From: CAWAND01 sp963727915
GTDB taxonomy: Bacteria; Chloroflexota; Anaerolineae; Anaerolineales; E44-bin32
Length of the DNA: 64,000 bases
Assembly: GCA_963727915.1 (NCBI GenBank)
Contig: CAVSID010000008.1
Span: 1-64,000, forward strand
Direction: 5' to 3'
Shown: positions 48,610 through 58,898 of the stretch, piece after piece
Layout: each line of letters starts with the position of its first letter
Position numbering within the stretch: position 1 is the stretch's first letter
Program-made: the position numbers and the translations under genes
Notes under the pieces: generated by a model
Told to the model about the DNA's origin: nothing
The model's database searches: none
Seen by the model: only the letters and a program-made list of their open reading frames with translations

Positions 48610-50607
48610 CTAGTTTTCAGCGGCCCCGTAGGCCGCGCCGATGCGCTCTTCCAACGGGATGGTCAGGAGCTGGGTCATCCGAACGTCGCCACTCTTGCCC
48701 CATTGGCTCGGGTCATACGCTGCCAACCCAAGCTCTTTGCGTTTCTTGTCGATGTGGGCCAGAGCACGCTCGACGATGTCCTCGGCGCTGGCGATGAACT
48801 CAAGCCGTCCGCCGACCTTCTCTTCCCAGCCTTCGGTGATGAGCCGCGTGACTTCCTCCGAGCCTTCCACCGGGCTCTCGTGGCCCATGATCACGTAGGC
48901 GCCCGAGGCAACGGCGTAGGTGGCGATCGAAATCGCCTTTTCGCTCATCCACTCCGGCGCCATTCCGACGGCGGGGATGTCGCTGATGTCGTCCCCCAAG
49001 CCGGATTCGGTGGCCATCTGGGCCAGCACGGTCAGGATGCGGGAGTTGTCGACGCACGAGCCCATGTGCAGCACCGGCGGCATACCGACCGCTTCGCATA
49101 CCTCTCGCAGGCCGGGACCGGCGAGTTCGAAAGCCGCTTCCGGCACCATGAAGCCGGCCTTGGCGCAGGCGATGGCGCCGCAGCCCGTCTCCACCACCAG
49201 CACATCGTTCTTCAAGAGCTCGGCGGACCACGTCTTCGTGGAGGGCATCATGCATAACCCGCGGATTGTTGCAGCCAATGTTGGCCACTACCCCGCGAAT
49301 GCGCCCGCTGATGATGGCATCGTTCAGCGGACGAAAGGAGCCGCGGTAGGCGCCGCCCAGGGCGTATTCGATGTACTCGTGCGAGAAGCCCGGAATCAGC
49401 TCGGAGACCGCATCGGGAATTCGGGTCTGCTTGGCGTTCGGGATAGCGGTCGACCGCCCGCTTGATGATCTCCTTGGCGATCTCCATCGCCCGATGCTCG
49501 TCGAACTCGATGTGGGTCGCCCCGGTGATCTTGGCCTTGGGCGAGGTGGTGATGATCTCGGTGTGGAACTTCTCCGCCAGGGGGACCAGCGCCTGCATAA
49601 TGCACTGGATATCGACCACCATGGCCTCGACGGCGCCGGTCAGGATGGCCAGCTCCTGCTGGAGGAAATTGCCCGCCAGGGGAATCCCCTGGCGCATCAG
49701 CGTCTCGTTGGCGGTGCAGCAGATGCCGCTCAGGTTGATCCCGTTGGCGCCCTTGCTAGCGGCATATTCGAGCATCTCCGGGTCCTGCGAGGCAGCCACG
49801 ATCATCTCGGACAAACGTCGGCTCGTGCCCATGAATGACAATGTTGACTTCGTCATCGCGCAGAATGCCCAAGTTGGCGGTGGAGACCATCGGCGCCGGC
49901 GTGCCGAACAGGATGTCCGACAGATCGGTGCCGAGCATCGAACCGCCCCACCCATCACCCAAGGCCGTGCGCAGCGCCTGGTTCAGAATATGCTCGGCGT
50001 CCTGGTCGTTGCCGACATGCGTGCGGTGCAGGGTTTCGACGATCTCGCGATCGATGTTCCGTGGTCCGATCCCAAGTTCCTTCCAGATCTTCTGACGCTT
50101 TTCCGGCGCCCGCTGCAGGTAGATCACTTGCCCTTCGGGCTTACCAAACTCAGCCAGGGCTGCTCGTGCGACGTCCTCCGCCAGCTCGTTGATCGGCCGA
50201 TCCAAGCCCTGGACCCCCAGGTAGCCGGCCACTTCGCGCAGCTTGCCGGGGTCTCGGATCTCGTAGTCGGGCGCTTCGCCTCGGGCGGCGGCCAGAAGCG
50301 TGTAGGCCAGATCGCGCCCGTGATCGGAGTGGGCAGCCGCTCCGGCGGCCACCATGCGGGCAAAGTTGCGGGCAGCGATCGTGCTGATGGTGGCCCCGCA
50401 GATGCCCGTCTGGCCCTCCTTCACCAACCGGCACGGCCCCATGGAACAGTTCCGGCAGCAAAGGCCGTCGCTTCCAATCGGGCAGGCCGCCATGGCGTCG
50501 GCGCGCGAGAAGGCCGTTTCGTAGCCGCCTTCGGCGGCGAACTCGAGGAGCTCAATGGTTGCTCGATCTCGGCTGGATTCTTCCGGTGTCCTGGTCTTCT
50601 TAGGCAT
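48610..50607 (-). CDS. acsA: Anaerobic carbon-monoxide dehydrogenase (AcsA/CooS), frameshifted
   Basis: Reduces CO2 to CO at the NiFe4S C-cluster. The N-terminal B/D-cluster region ACPIGSDGLCCRNCSMGPCR and ICGATISTIAARNFARMVA, GINLSGICCTANETLMRQGI, NIGCNNPRV, VVETGCGAIACAKAGFMVPE and HMGSCVDNSRI are all present. Three indels (about 49817, 49440 and 49215) split it; removing them gives one frame, for example HGHEP then LSEMIVAASQDPE. GGAGG precedes the ATG at 50607. Upstream of acsB in the operon. Confidence 0.94.
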
Positions 50608-50624
50608 TTTCCCGCCTCCCACTC

Positions 50625-50961
50625 TCAGTACCGGCGGTGTTCGCCGGACATCTCCAAATCGGCCTGATTGGTCTTGCTGACGCGCTGGTCAAATTTGACC
50701 CATTGAGGATCGCGTCCGATGGCTTCGCGCTGAACAAGAATGGCAGCACGGCCTCGCCAACGGGGTAGCCCGCCCCGACCACGGCGCCTTCAATAGCGGT
50801 GGCATCCGTTTTGTTGCGGGTCGTAGGTCACGACGGCTTGCTTGCTAGGCCGAACTGGCATAGACCTCCGACACGCCATCCAGGGCGAGCAAGGCGTCGC
50901 GCAAGATCATGACGTGATGGTCCGCGTACAGCGTCGGCAGGTTGAGGACGATCTTCTCCAT
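50625..50961 (-). CDS. Small HMA-like protein without CxxC, multiply frameshifted
   Basis: The start MEKIVLNLPTLYADHHVMIL followed by RDALLALDGVSEVYASSA has the beta-alpha pattern of heavy-metal-associated domains, and KQAVVTYDP then KTDATAIEGAVVGAGYPVGE fits the second half. The usual MxCxxC metal loop is replaced by LYADHHV, so metal binding would rely on Asp/His if present. The C-terminal reading DPQWVKFDQRVSKTNQADLE ends at 50625. At least three one-base slips are needed. It lies 17 bases before acsA; a nickel or CODH role is a guess. Confidence 0.6.
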
Positions 50962-50999
50962 GGCTTCCATCTCCTTCGGGCCTGTCCCTCTCAAGTTGG

Positions 51000-51750
51000 T
51001 CAGTCGACGAAACCACCCGGTCTGAAATAGCCCGGTTGGACGTGTTCACCCAGTGCTTCTCGAAACGCCTTCTTGACGATATTGCCTGAGACGTGCATCA
51101 GCGTGTCCTGGTAATCCCGATCGATGTTCATGCTGGCCAGGCACGGATAATGATGGTGCATCAGAGCCGCCGCCTCGGGTGCGTCGGCTACGGGAACCCC
51201 GAGCAGATTTTCAGCAATCGACAACGTGCAGCCGCAGGCCGCCTGACGCACGACCACTACTTTGGAGATGCGTCCGTCCTCGACCTCGACCTGGACCAGT
51301 GGTTTGCCGAAGCGCGCCGCGAACCTCTGGATGATCGGGGTCGTCGTAGGCGGCAACCAGCGGGTACACATTGACGGAATCCTGGGTCAGAGAACAGAAC
51401 GGTTTGGGGAAGAACGCCGGCACCCCCATGGCCTCCAACCATCCCTTGAGCTGGTTGGCCAGACCATCCGGCAGGGCCGTTTCGCGATCGATCGGGGCGA
51501 TGACCGCCTTGGCCCCGCACATGCGAACAGCGTCGGGCACAAGCTGCGCCAGGCCGGGTGTGTCTCCCAGAGCCAGCACCAAATCGGCCGCCGGGAGCTT
51601 CTCAGGCAAGAAATCGGCGGGGTCGTCCACCACCAGCGGCATCGCCGGCGGCGCCGACCAGGCATTAATTTGCCAATCCGGGGATCCGGCGCGCAAATGC
51701 GACACAATTCGCTCTCCCCATAAACCCTGGGTGAGAGCGAGGAGTTTCAA
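51000..51750 (-). CDS. DUF166-family protein, frameshifted
   Basis: Starts with a TTG at 51750 preceded by GGGAGG (6 bases): LKLLALTQGLWGERIVSHLR. Later segments VLALGDTPGLAQLVPDAVRM, AVIAPIDRETALPDGLANQL and, after an indel near 51340, RFAARFGKPLVQVEVEDGRI, ACGCTLSIAENLLGVPV and LMHHHYPCLASMNIDRDYQD match DUF166, a family found mostly in methanogens and Wood-Ljungdahl bacteria. Cys in ACGC and HHHYPC suggest metal binding. First gene of the acs operon. Confidence 0.8.
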
Positions 51751-52219
51751 TGTCCCCTCCCGAGAATCAGGAAAACCTGCCGCCATATCCCCTCGCAAGG
51801 CACGCCGACGAATGAACGCCTTGACTGTTAAGTATTGAAATGGGGCCCGTAATCCTATAGTGGGGATTGTCACCCCTTCCGACAGTCAGTCGTCCCGATT
51901 GTGCAAACAGGCACAGGGGGAGGCTTCCATGCCCTGGCGGGGAAGTTCAAAGGCCGAAACGCATGCTGGGGACGGTACCTGGCGCGGGGCCTACTCCAAA
52001 GCAGAGTACCGAAGCCGCTTCATTGCTCTATCGGGTGATTGACACCTATCCGGTCGGGGCGCGTTTGAGCAGTGCAGATCGCCGCTGGCCGCCGGCCCGG
52101 CAGCCGTTGTTGTGCGCCGGGCGCTAATTGTGAAGGTCTTCACAATCGGGTAGTCACATGTCGCAGCTTGGGCTGTTGGCAGAGAGGAAGCACCGGCCGA
52201 CGCCTGGTATCAACGCCGT
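51751..52219. other. Control region upstream of the acs operon
   Basis: About 470 bases between the DUF166 start and the homocysteine methyltransferase stop. It contains one perfect CRP/FNR-type palindrome. No convincing gene on either strand and no clear -35/-10 pair was found. Confidence 0.5.
52126..52143. promoter_or_regulatory. Perfect CRP/FNR-type palindrome upstream of the acs operon
   Basis: TTGTGA-AGGTCT-TCACAA, perfectly symmetric, about 375 bases upstream of the first acs-operon gene and 77 bases past the preceding stop. Confidence 0.7.
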
Positions 52220-53124
52220 TCAGTCGACGGGCGCTGACGCCTCCAAGGCTTGCCGCATGGCGAGTATGTGCGCGGGGGTGCTCCCACAGCATCCCCCGAT
52301 GATGAGGGCACCCAGATGGCGGGCTTTGACAGCGTATTCGCCCATGGCCTCTGGGGTTGCATCATAGTGGGCCACATCGTCATCGCCGAGGTGAGGCACG
52401 CCAGCGTTGGCCTTGGCCACCAGGCGGCCAGCAGGGGACTGGGACCGCATCTTCTCCACCACAGTCAGGATCTCCACCACCCCGTTACCGCAGTTGCCGC
52501 CCTGGGCGGCCAGCCCGAGCTCTGCGAGCGCCTCGCTCGCCTGCTCCGGCGTCGTGCCCATCATCGTCCGTCCGTTGGTGTCGAAGGTCATCGTGGCGAT
52601 GATGGGGACCCCCGGGGCGACCCTTCGCACACCTTCCACAGAGGCGCGGACCTCTTCGAGATCGTACATCGTCTCGATCCAAAACACGTCGACGCCTTCA
52701 GAGAACATCGCTCCGGCCTGCTCCTCGAAGGCCCCCACCGCCGCCTCATACGCCAGATCCCCCAGGGGTGCCATGACGTGTCCGGTCGGCCCCAGATCGC
52801 CGGCCACCACCACGGCCTGCTCCGCGGCTTCAGCCGCAGCACACGCCAGCGAAGCCCCCAACCGGTTGAGCTCGACGGCTCGGTCGCCCAAGCCCTGCAG
52901 TTCCAACCGAAGACGATTGCCGCTGAAGGTGTTGGTCAGAATGATCCTCGCACCGGCTTCGATGTAAGCCCCGTGGACGGCTTTGACCTTGTCCGGCTGG
53001 CTGGCATTCCAGAGTACCGGCGACTCCCCCCCTCCAGGCCCATGCTCATCAGTACGGTGCCCATGGCACCGTCCGCCAGGATCGTGCCGCCAGCGTTCAG
53101 GAGATCGTCCAAGGTCGTTCGCAT
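52220..53124 (-). CDS. Homocysteine S-methyltransferase family protein, frameshifted
   Basis: A zinc-dependent methyltransferase related to BHMT and the N-terminal part of MetH. MRTTLDDLLNAGGTILADGA and MGTVLMSMGLEGG begin it; after a slip in the 7-C run at 53026-53032 it continues ESPVLWNASQPDKVKAVHGA and ARIILTNTFSGNRLRLE. The zinc Cys lie in GGNCGNG and GGCCGSTPAH. It could make methionine from homocysteine using a corrinoid- or methyl-donor partner. No cobalamin domain, so a methyl donor other than its own B12 is expected. No clear ribosome site. Confidence 0.83.
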
Positions 53125-53378
53125 CGCACCAGCTCTCGTTGTCTCTCAGGCAGCACGCAAGCGGCGGTTGCCCAAGCTTGTTGGCGGATCTCTCGGTCCC
53201 TGTCATTATCGACCAGCCGGGCCGGTTGGTAAAGGTGACAAAAGGCAGAAATTCGCACCTTCTTGCGCGCCGATCGTCCCCCTCGCCCGATCGACGGCGT
53301 GGCACTCGCAACGCCCGGGGTGATGATCTGCCTACGGGAAGCGGACAAAGGACAGGGGATGCGCCGGGGTGATATCGC

Positions 53379-53384
53379 TATAAT
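53379..53384 (+). promoter_or_regulatory. Isolated -10 box ahead of GTP cyclohydrolase II
   Basis: A consensus TATAAT in GC-rich DNA, 127 bases before the ribA start at 53511. The -35 region is poor, so confidence is low. No FMN riboswitch pattern was recognised in the leader. Confidence 0.35.
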
Positions 53385-53510
53385 GGATGCCAATAGCTCC
53401 AGCCGGTGCCCGGTAGATGATGGTCAGGGGTCGATCTGAGGCCAACCCGGGACCGACCGGTGGGCGCCCATTCGCAGGTGTTGTGGGGTTTTGCTCGAAG
53501 GGTGGACGGC

Positions 53511-54163
53511 ATGAAACCGGTCAACTTGACCATGCTCAGCCAAGCCAGGATTCCAACCAATTCGGGACAATTCACCCTCCTCCTCTACGCAAATGATCTA
53601 GACGATAAGCAGCATATGGCCTGGGTGATGGGGGATGTCGCGGGCCAAGAGGATCTGCCCGTGCGGGTGCACTCGGAGTGCTTCACGGGCGAAGTCATGG
53701 GCTCACAACGCTGCGACTGCGGCCAACAGTTGGCGGCGGCGATAGACCTTGTGGCCGAAGCTGGACTGGGCGTGATTATCTATCTTCGCCAGGAAGGCCG
53801 GGGCATCGGATTGTGCGACAAGCTCAAAGCCTACAACCTGCAGGACGAGGGCTACGACACGGTGGATGCCAACCTTGCCCTGGGCCACCAGGCGGACGAA
53901 AGGAACTACGAGCTGGCGGCCGCCATCTTGAACGACTTGGGCGTCCGTTCAATCCGGCTGCTGAGCAACAATCCCCAGAAGTTCGAAGAGCTGCAGCAGT
54001 ATGGCATCAAGATTCACGGCCGAATCCCCTCTTGAGCGAGGCGACGCCGGAGAGTCAAGCCTATCTCTACGCCAAGATGGCCCGACTCCATCACTGGTTG
54101 AGCGTGTCACCTCCCACGAACGGCAGGCCAATCTCCCCCGCCAACCACAACGGGCCGGACTGA
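53511..54163 (+). CDS. ribA: GTP cyclohydrolase II, frameshifted near C-terminus
   Basis: First step of riboflavin synthesis: GTP to 2,5-diamino-6-ribosylamino-4(3H)-pyrimidinone phosphate. VRVHSECFTGEVMGSQRCDC holds the zinc Cys and His, LRQEGRGIGL the catalytic loop, and DTVDANLALGHQADERNY the GTP site. One C is missing in a run near 54030; restoring it gives GRIPLLSEATPESQAYLYAK to a stop at 54163, matching the C-terminal family end. Start 53511 fits family length and an AAGGG-type site. Flavin supply fits the many flavoenzymes here. Confidence 0.86.
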
Positions 54164-54368
54164 TCGCCGCCGAGTGAGCCAGCACACGACAATGACATTC
54201 GAACATCATCAGGCAGTACATTCGCGGCTTGACAAGCGAATCGAGCCGGCAATAGGATGATGAAGGTGATGTGTGTGCCGATGCCTTCAGTCCTTGCTTG
54301 GGCAGCGTGTTGCCCCCGATCGGTAGCAGGTCCGGCAAGTTGAGGGTTCGCCCCGGACGGAGTATGCC

Positions 54369-55859
54369 ATGCCAGTCTTCTCTCCGCGTCGTTATCAGCC
54401 ACCGTTCTACCCCCTTCGGCGGGATGACATTTCACCCTTGGTTGCAGCCTTCACCGCCGGCGAGCGAAGCATAAAGAGCGTACTCTTCGGCTGCCGGATG
54501 TGCGGGAACTGCCTGCTCCAGGAAACGATGCTGGCCTGCCCCCTGACCTGCCCCAAGGGTCTGAGAAACGGGCTATGCGGGGGCGCCTCCGAGGAGCATT
54601 GCGAGGTCGACCCGACGCGGCCCTGTACCTGGTTCTTGATCTACCGCCGCGCCGAGCGCCTGGGGATGTTGGACAAGCTGCTGGAGGTGAATCCCCCCAT
54701 CGATGGGTCGAGAGCCGGGCACGAAACCTGGCTGGACGCGATCAGGGTGTGGTTTGAGCGCAAGCAGGGGCCCTACCCGCAGCACTTCATCACCGATCGG
54801 GAGCGGTTCAACCGCGATTGGGAATCCTTCTTTCGAGATCTGCGGCAGCCCGACTGGTGGCAGGGCGACGCGGCGTACCACCCCGCAGCCTACCAAGCCC
54901 CGGCTTCTTTCCTGGAAGCCAGTCTACGGACGGGCCGCTTCGTGGTCACCGCCGAGATCGCGCCCCCGTTGGGTGCTTCCGGCGACATCATCCGGAAGAA
55001 GGTCGGATGGCTTTCGGGCTATGTCACGGCTGCCAACTTCACCGACAATGCCTCGGCCTCGGCGCGGATGAACAGCCTCGCCTCCAGTCACTTGTGCCTC
55101 GAAGCGGGGCTCGAGCCGGTCATGCAGCTGCAGACGCGGGACCGAACGCGAACCGTGCTCCAATCGGACGCCATGGGAGCTGCCGGGCTCGGCATCCGCA
55201 ATATCCTGTGCCTGAGCGGAGACCATCACCGATTTGGTCCGGATCCGATCGCCAAGCCCGACCAGTTTGATATGGACGCCGTTCAACTTATCTGGATGCT
55301 GCGCCGGATGCGAGATGAGCATATCTACCTCGACGGCCGGGGCATCAAGCAGCCTCCGATGTTCTTCCTCGGCGCTGCCGGATCGCCTTATGGGGCACTG
55401 CCTCAGTACGAAGCCGTCCGCGCCGAGAAGAAGATTAACGCCGGGGCCCAATTCATCCAGACCCAGCCGGTGTTCGACTACGACGGCTTTGTCTCCTGGC
55501 TCGAAGCCCTGGACAAGCGGAACATCTTGGACAAGGTTCACATCCTGGCGGGCCTGGTGCCGCTCAAGAGTGCCAATGCCGCCCACTTCATGGCCGACGA
55601 TGTGCCTGGCGTCAAGATCCCGGACGAGTACATCCGCCGCATGGATGAAGCCAAGGACAAGGAAAGCCAGCAGGAGACCGGCGTGGCCATCGCGCTGGAA
55701 ATCATCGAGAAACTCAAGGCAACTCCCGGCATTTCTGGCCTCCACATCATGGCCGTCCATTGGGAGGATATCGTCTCCCGGCTGGTAACGGATGGCGGCC
55801 TGCCGCTCCCGCTCCCACAGGACGAATGGGTCGTCGAAGCGGCTGAGGTGGAAGCCTAG
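54369..55859 (+). CDS. metF: MetV-MetF fusion: methylenetetrahydrofolate reductase
   Basis: A 496-residue protein joining the zinc/iron-sulfur MetV-type domain (residues about 35-95: FGCRMCGNCLLQETMLACPL, CPKGLRNGLCGGASEEHCEV) to the flavin TIM-barrel MetF (about 190-480: RFVVTAEIAPPLGASGDIIR, PVMQLQTRDRTRTVLQSDAM, GAQFIQTQPVFDYDGFVSWL). It reduces methylene-THF to methyl-THF for AcsE. In acetogens separate MetV and MetF form complexes, some with HdrABC-MvhD, which this genome also encodes. GGAG is 6 bases before the ATG. A strong terminator follows. Confidence 0.94.
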   Translation: MPVFSPRRYQPPFYPLRRDDISPLVAAFTAGERSIKSVLFGCRMCGNCLLQETMLACPLTCPKGLRNGLCGGASEEHCEVDPTRPCTWFLIYRRAERLGMLDKLLEVNPPIDGSRAGHETWLDAIRVWFERKQGPYPQHFITDRERFNRDWESFFRDLRQPDWWQGDAAYHPAAYQAPASFLEASLRTGRFVVTAEIAPPLGASGDIIRKKVGWLSGYVTAANFTDNASASARMNSLASSHLCLEAGLEPVMQLQTRDRTRTVLQSDAMGAAGLGIRNILCLSGDHHRFGPDPIAKPDQFDMDAVQLIWMLRRMRDEHIYLDGRGIKQPPMFFLGAAGSPYGALPQYEAVRAEKKINAGAQFIQTQPVFDYDGFVSWLEALDKRNILDKVHILAGLVPLKSANAAHFMADDVPGVKIPDEYIRRMDEAKDKESQQETGVAIALEIIEKLKATPGISGLHIMAVHWEDIVSRLVTDGGLPLPLPQDEWVVEAAEVEA

Positions 55860-55906
55860 AACCCCTGACCTCCCGCGTAGACGGCCCAATTACTCATAGC
55901 ATGACC

Positions 55907-55937
55907 ATGCGAGCCCCTTCGGGGCTCGCATCGTTTT
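55907..55937 (+). terminator. Rho-independent terminator after metF
   Basis: Perfect 11-base stem ATGCGAGCCCC / GGGGCTCGCAT with loop TTC, then CGTTTT. Lies between convergent metF and the GltD-like gene and may serve both. Confidence 0.9.
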
Positions 55938-56008
55938 GGAGCTCTTCATTTTGGACGGATGGCTTCGGCGGCTGACGCCGAGTCGCAATGACAGGGAGAC
56001 TCAGTCTC

Positions 56009-57433
56009 TCAACCCTGACGAAGGTATTGGTCGATAGCGGCCGCTGCGCGGTGACCGGCCACCATCGCCGTCCCCACCAGGTCGGGACCCGAGACGGCGT
56101 CCCCGCCGGCGAACACTCCCCGGCGGGAAGTCAACCCGGTTTGCTCATCGGCCACGATCAACCCGCCCCGCTGTGTTTCCAGCCCCGGCGTGGCAGCCGG
56201 CAGGGTTTCGTCGGCCCAATAGCCCAAGGCCAGGATGACGGTGTCGGCCGGCAGGGTGAATTCACTCCCCTCGATCGGGACGGGCCGCGGGCGACCGCTG
56301 GAGTCGGGCTCTCCCAGTTCGCACACCAGGCATTCGACCTCAGCCACGCGGCCGTCCGGCCCGGGGATGAAGCGCACCGGTTGGGTGAGGTACTTGAACA
56401 GCGCGCCTTCTTCCTCGGCCAACAGGCGGTCATGGGGACTGCCGGGCATCTCCTGCTCCGTGCGCCGATAGACGCAGGTCACTTCCTCCACGCCCAGCCG
56501 AAGCGCAGTGCGCATGCAGTCGGAGGCGGTGTCGCCCTCCGCCGACGACCACCAGTCGGCGCCCCAGCCCATCGATCTCGCCAAAACCGGAGGCCAAGGA
56601 ACCATGGTCAACCTTCGCCTGGTATAGGAAGTCGCTGGCCTGAATCACCCCGGGCAGATCGACGCCAGGCGCTTTCAGGCTCGTATCCTTCCAGGTCCCG
56701 ACCGCCAAATAGACCGCGTCAAAGCCACCCTCGAACAAGTCATCGACGGAAGGTGCCTTGCCGATCTCGGTCGCCAGCTCGAACTTGACGCCGACATCGA
56801 GCAGGTCCTGAACACGGCGCTCGACGATCTGGACCGGGAGCTTGAAGTCAGGGATCCCGTAGCGAAGCAGCCCGCCGGGGGCCGGGTTCTTGTCGAAGAC
56901 CGTGACCTGGTGTCCAGCCTGGCGCAGCCGCGCGGCGCAGGCCAGGCCCGAAGGGCCGGCCCCCACGATCGCCACCCGTTTTCCGGTTTCTTCGCCTGCG
57001 GTCGAGCCTCCCCGTTGTGCGCGCGGGCGAAGTCAGAGACAAAGGCCTCCAATTGGCCCGTGTAGACCGGCAAACCGCGCTTGTTGCGCACGCAGGCCCC
57101 CTGGCACAGATCCTCATGCGGACACACCCGTCCACAGATCTCGGGCAGCGTGCTGGTGCGGCGGTAGACCTCCGCCGCCGCCAAGAAGTCACCTTCCTCG
57201 ATCAACCACAATGCCTCGGATATGTCGTTTCCCGCTGGACATGCCTTCTGGCAGGGCGCCGGATCAGGACAGTGAATGCACACCGAGGCGATCGCCTGGG
57301 CTTGTTCGGGTGTGAGATCGACCAGCGCAGGCTCAAAATCCTGGACACGATCTGCAACAGATCGGAGCTCTGGGCTGGGCGGCACGGCATTGAGGCGTGC
57401 CTTACGATCGACGGGCGGCCGTTCAGCGGTCAT
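56009..57433 (-). CDS. GltD/NfnB-like FAD-NADPH iron-sulfur oxidoreductase, frameshifted
   Basis: The N-terminal cluster domain has CIHCPDPAPCQKACPAGNDI and ICGRVCPHEDLCQGACVRNK, and the flavin domain AIVGAGPSGLACAARLRQAG, PAPGGLLRYGIPDFKLP and VVVGGG then DTASDCMRTALRLG and FAGGDAVSGPDLVGTAMVAG. Frame breaks lie near 56975 and 56550. The set matches glutamate synthase small subunit, NfnB or related NADPH oxidoreductases that shuttle electrons to ferredoxin. GGAGG precedes the ATG at 57433. A CRP/FNR-like palindrome lies 93 bases upstream. Confidence 0.83.
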
Positions 57434-57525
57434 CGATTTTCCTCCAGCCTTGGCGCAAACAGACGGCTTTGCTCAGATCGTAGGCCGCCGTCGGCCGGGG
57501 CTGAAGCCTCACTTGTCATCTGAAC

Positions 57526-57543
57526 TTGTGAATTTTGTCACTA
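57526..57543. promoter_or_regulatory. CRP/FNR-type palindrome upstream of the GltD-like gene
   Basis: TTGTGA-ATTTTG-TCACTA, one base from symmetry, 93 bases upstream of the GltD-like start codon at 57433. Confidence 0.55.
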
Positions 57544-57611
57544 ATGGACCAGCTCAGACGCCGAGCAACTCCCGGCATTGGGCGCTGCCAAAGCAAGCTG
57601 GGTACGCGCCG

Positions 57612-58594
57612 TCACCAACGCTGGTGGACAAGCGGCCGGATATGGCGGGCGTAGATCGCCTCGACGGCGTCCATTGTCTCCTTCGAGAGCCGTGGCAAGT
57701 CAGCGGCCCCGACGTTCTCCTCGACTTGCGCTGGGCGCTTGGCCCCCGGGATGGTGCAGGTCACAGCGTCGAACATCAGGATCCAGCGCAAGGCAAACTG
57801 GGCCATGGTCATCCCGGAGGGACAAATGTCCTGCAACTCGTGGACCGCCTCCAGCCCAACGCCATAGTCAACACCGGAGAACGTCTCCCCCCGGTCAAAC
57901 AATTCGCCCTGCCGATTGAACTGGCGGTGGTCGTCGGGGGCAAACGTCTGATCCGGGGACAGCTTGCCGGTGAGCATCCCCGAAGCCAGGGGGACACGCG
58001 CCAGCACCCCGATCTGCCGCGCCTTGGCCAGTTGAAAGAAGAGTTCCGCCGGCCGGAGGCGGAACATGTTGAAGATGATCTGAACGCTTTGGACGTTCGG
58101 GTATTCGATGGCCTTGAGGGCCTCCTCGACCTTCTCAACGCTCACCCCGTAGTAGCGCACCTTGCCTGCCTGAACCAGATCATCCATCACCCCGAAGACC
58201 TCTGGCATATAGAAGACCTCGGTCGGCGGGCAGTGGAGCTGCACCAGATCCAGGGCTTGCGTCTCGAGATTGCGCAAACTCCTTTCGACGAACGCCGTCA
58301 GGTTGGCCCGGTTGTATCCGGAAGCCACGTGCGGCTCGAGCCGCCGTCCGGCTTTGGTGGCTACATGGATCGGCTCGGAGCGAGCCTTCTGCAGCCTGGC
58401 CAGCAGCCGCTCGCTGCGCCCGTCGCCGTACACGTCCGCCGTGTCGAAGAAGTTCACACCAAGATCGACGGCCCGATTCAGGGCGGCCAGCGACTCATCA
58501 TCGTCGACGGTCCCCCAGGTGCCCCCGATCGCCCACGCGCCGAAGCTGATGGCGGAGACGTGCCAGCCGGTGCGTCCGAGATTCCGAACTGCAT
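57612..58594 (-). CDS. Aldo/keto reductase, frameshifted near N-terminus
   Basis: A TIM-barrel NADPH oxidoreductase: ISFGAWAIGGTWG, FFDTADVYGDGRSERLLARL (catalytic Asp/Tyr), THVATKAGR-type Lys segment and DLVQLHCPP fit the AKR family. The start ATG at 58594 has GGAGG 9 bases upstream; adding one base after its third codon gives MQFRNLGRTGWHVSAISFG, so a C seems missing near 58585. The substrate is unknown. Confidence 0.82.
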
Positions 58595-58898
58595 TGGCTG
58601 ATCCTCCTTTCAGTGACTCGCTGCGAGGCCGACTGGCTACGGCGCCGTTCGGCCATGAGAAGCCCCTTGCAGTGACGCCCGGCGCGCTCCCTCCAGCCTG
58701 CCAATTCCGGCACTCCCGTGATCGATGCGCTGACTGCGCCGGCCGTTCCGCCATGTCCAAACAGGTCGGGCGCCTATCGGCGCCCGACTTTGAGCTCTTT
58801 GCCTTGAGACGCCACCCCCTCCCGCTTCCGCGGCAGGCGTCTTTCGAAAACTGTCAGGCCGGCATGAGCTCTGAAGGCCATGCCGCCATGCCGGCTGA
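58595..58898. other. Intergenic region, no gene seen
   Basis: About 300 bases between the aldo/keto reductase start and the cytochrome stop; both lie on the minus strand. No protein-like frame is evident. Confidence 0.4.
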
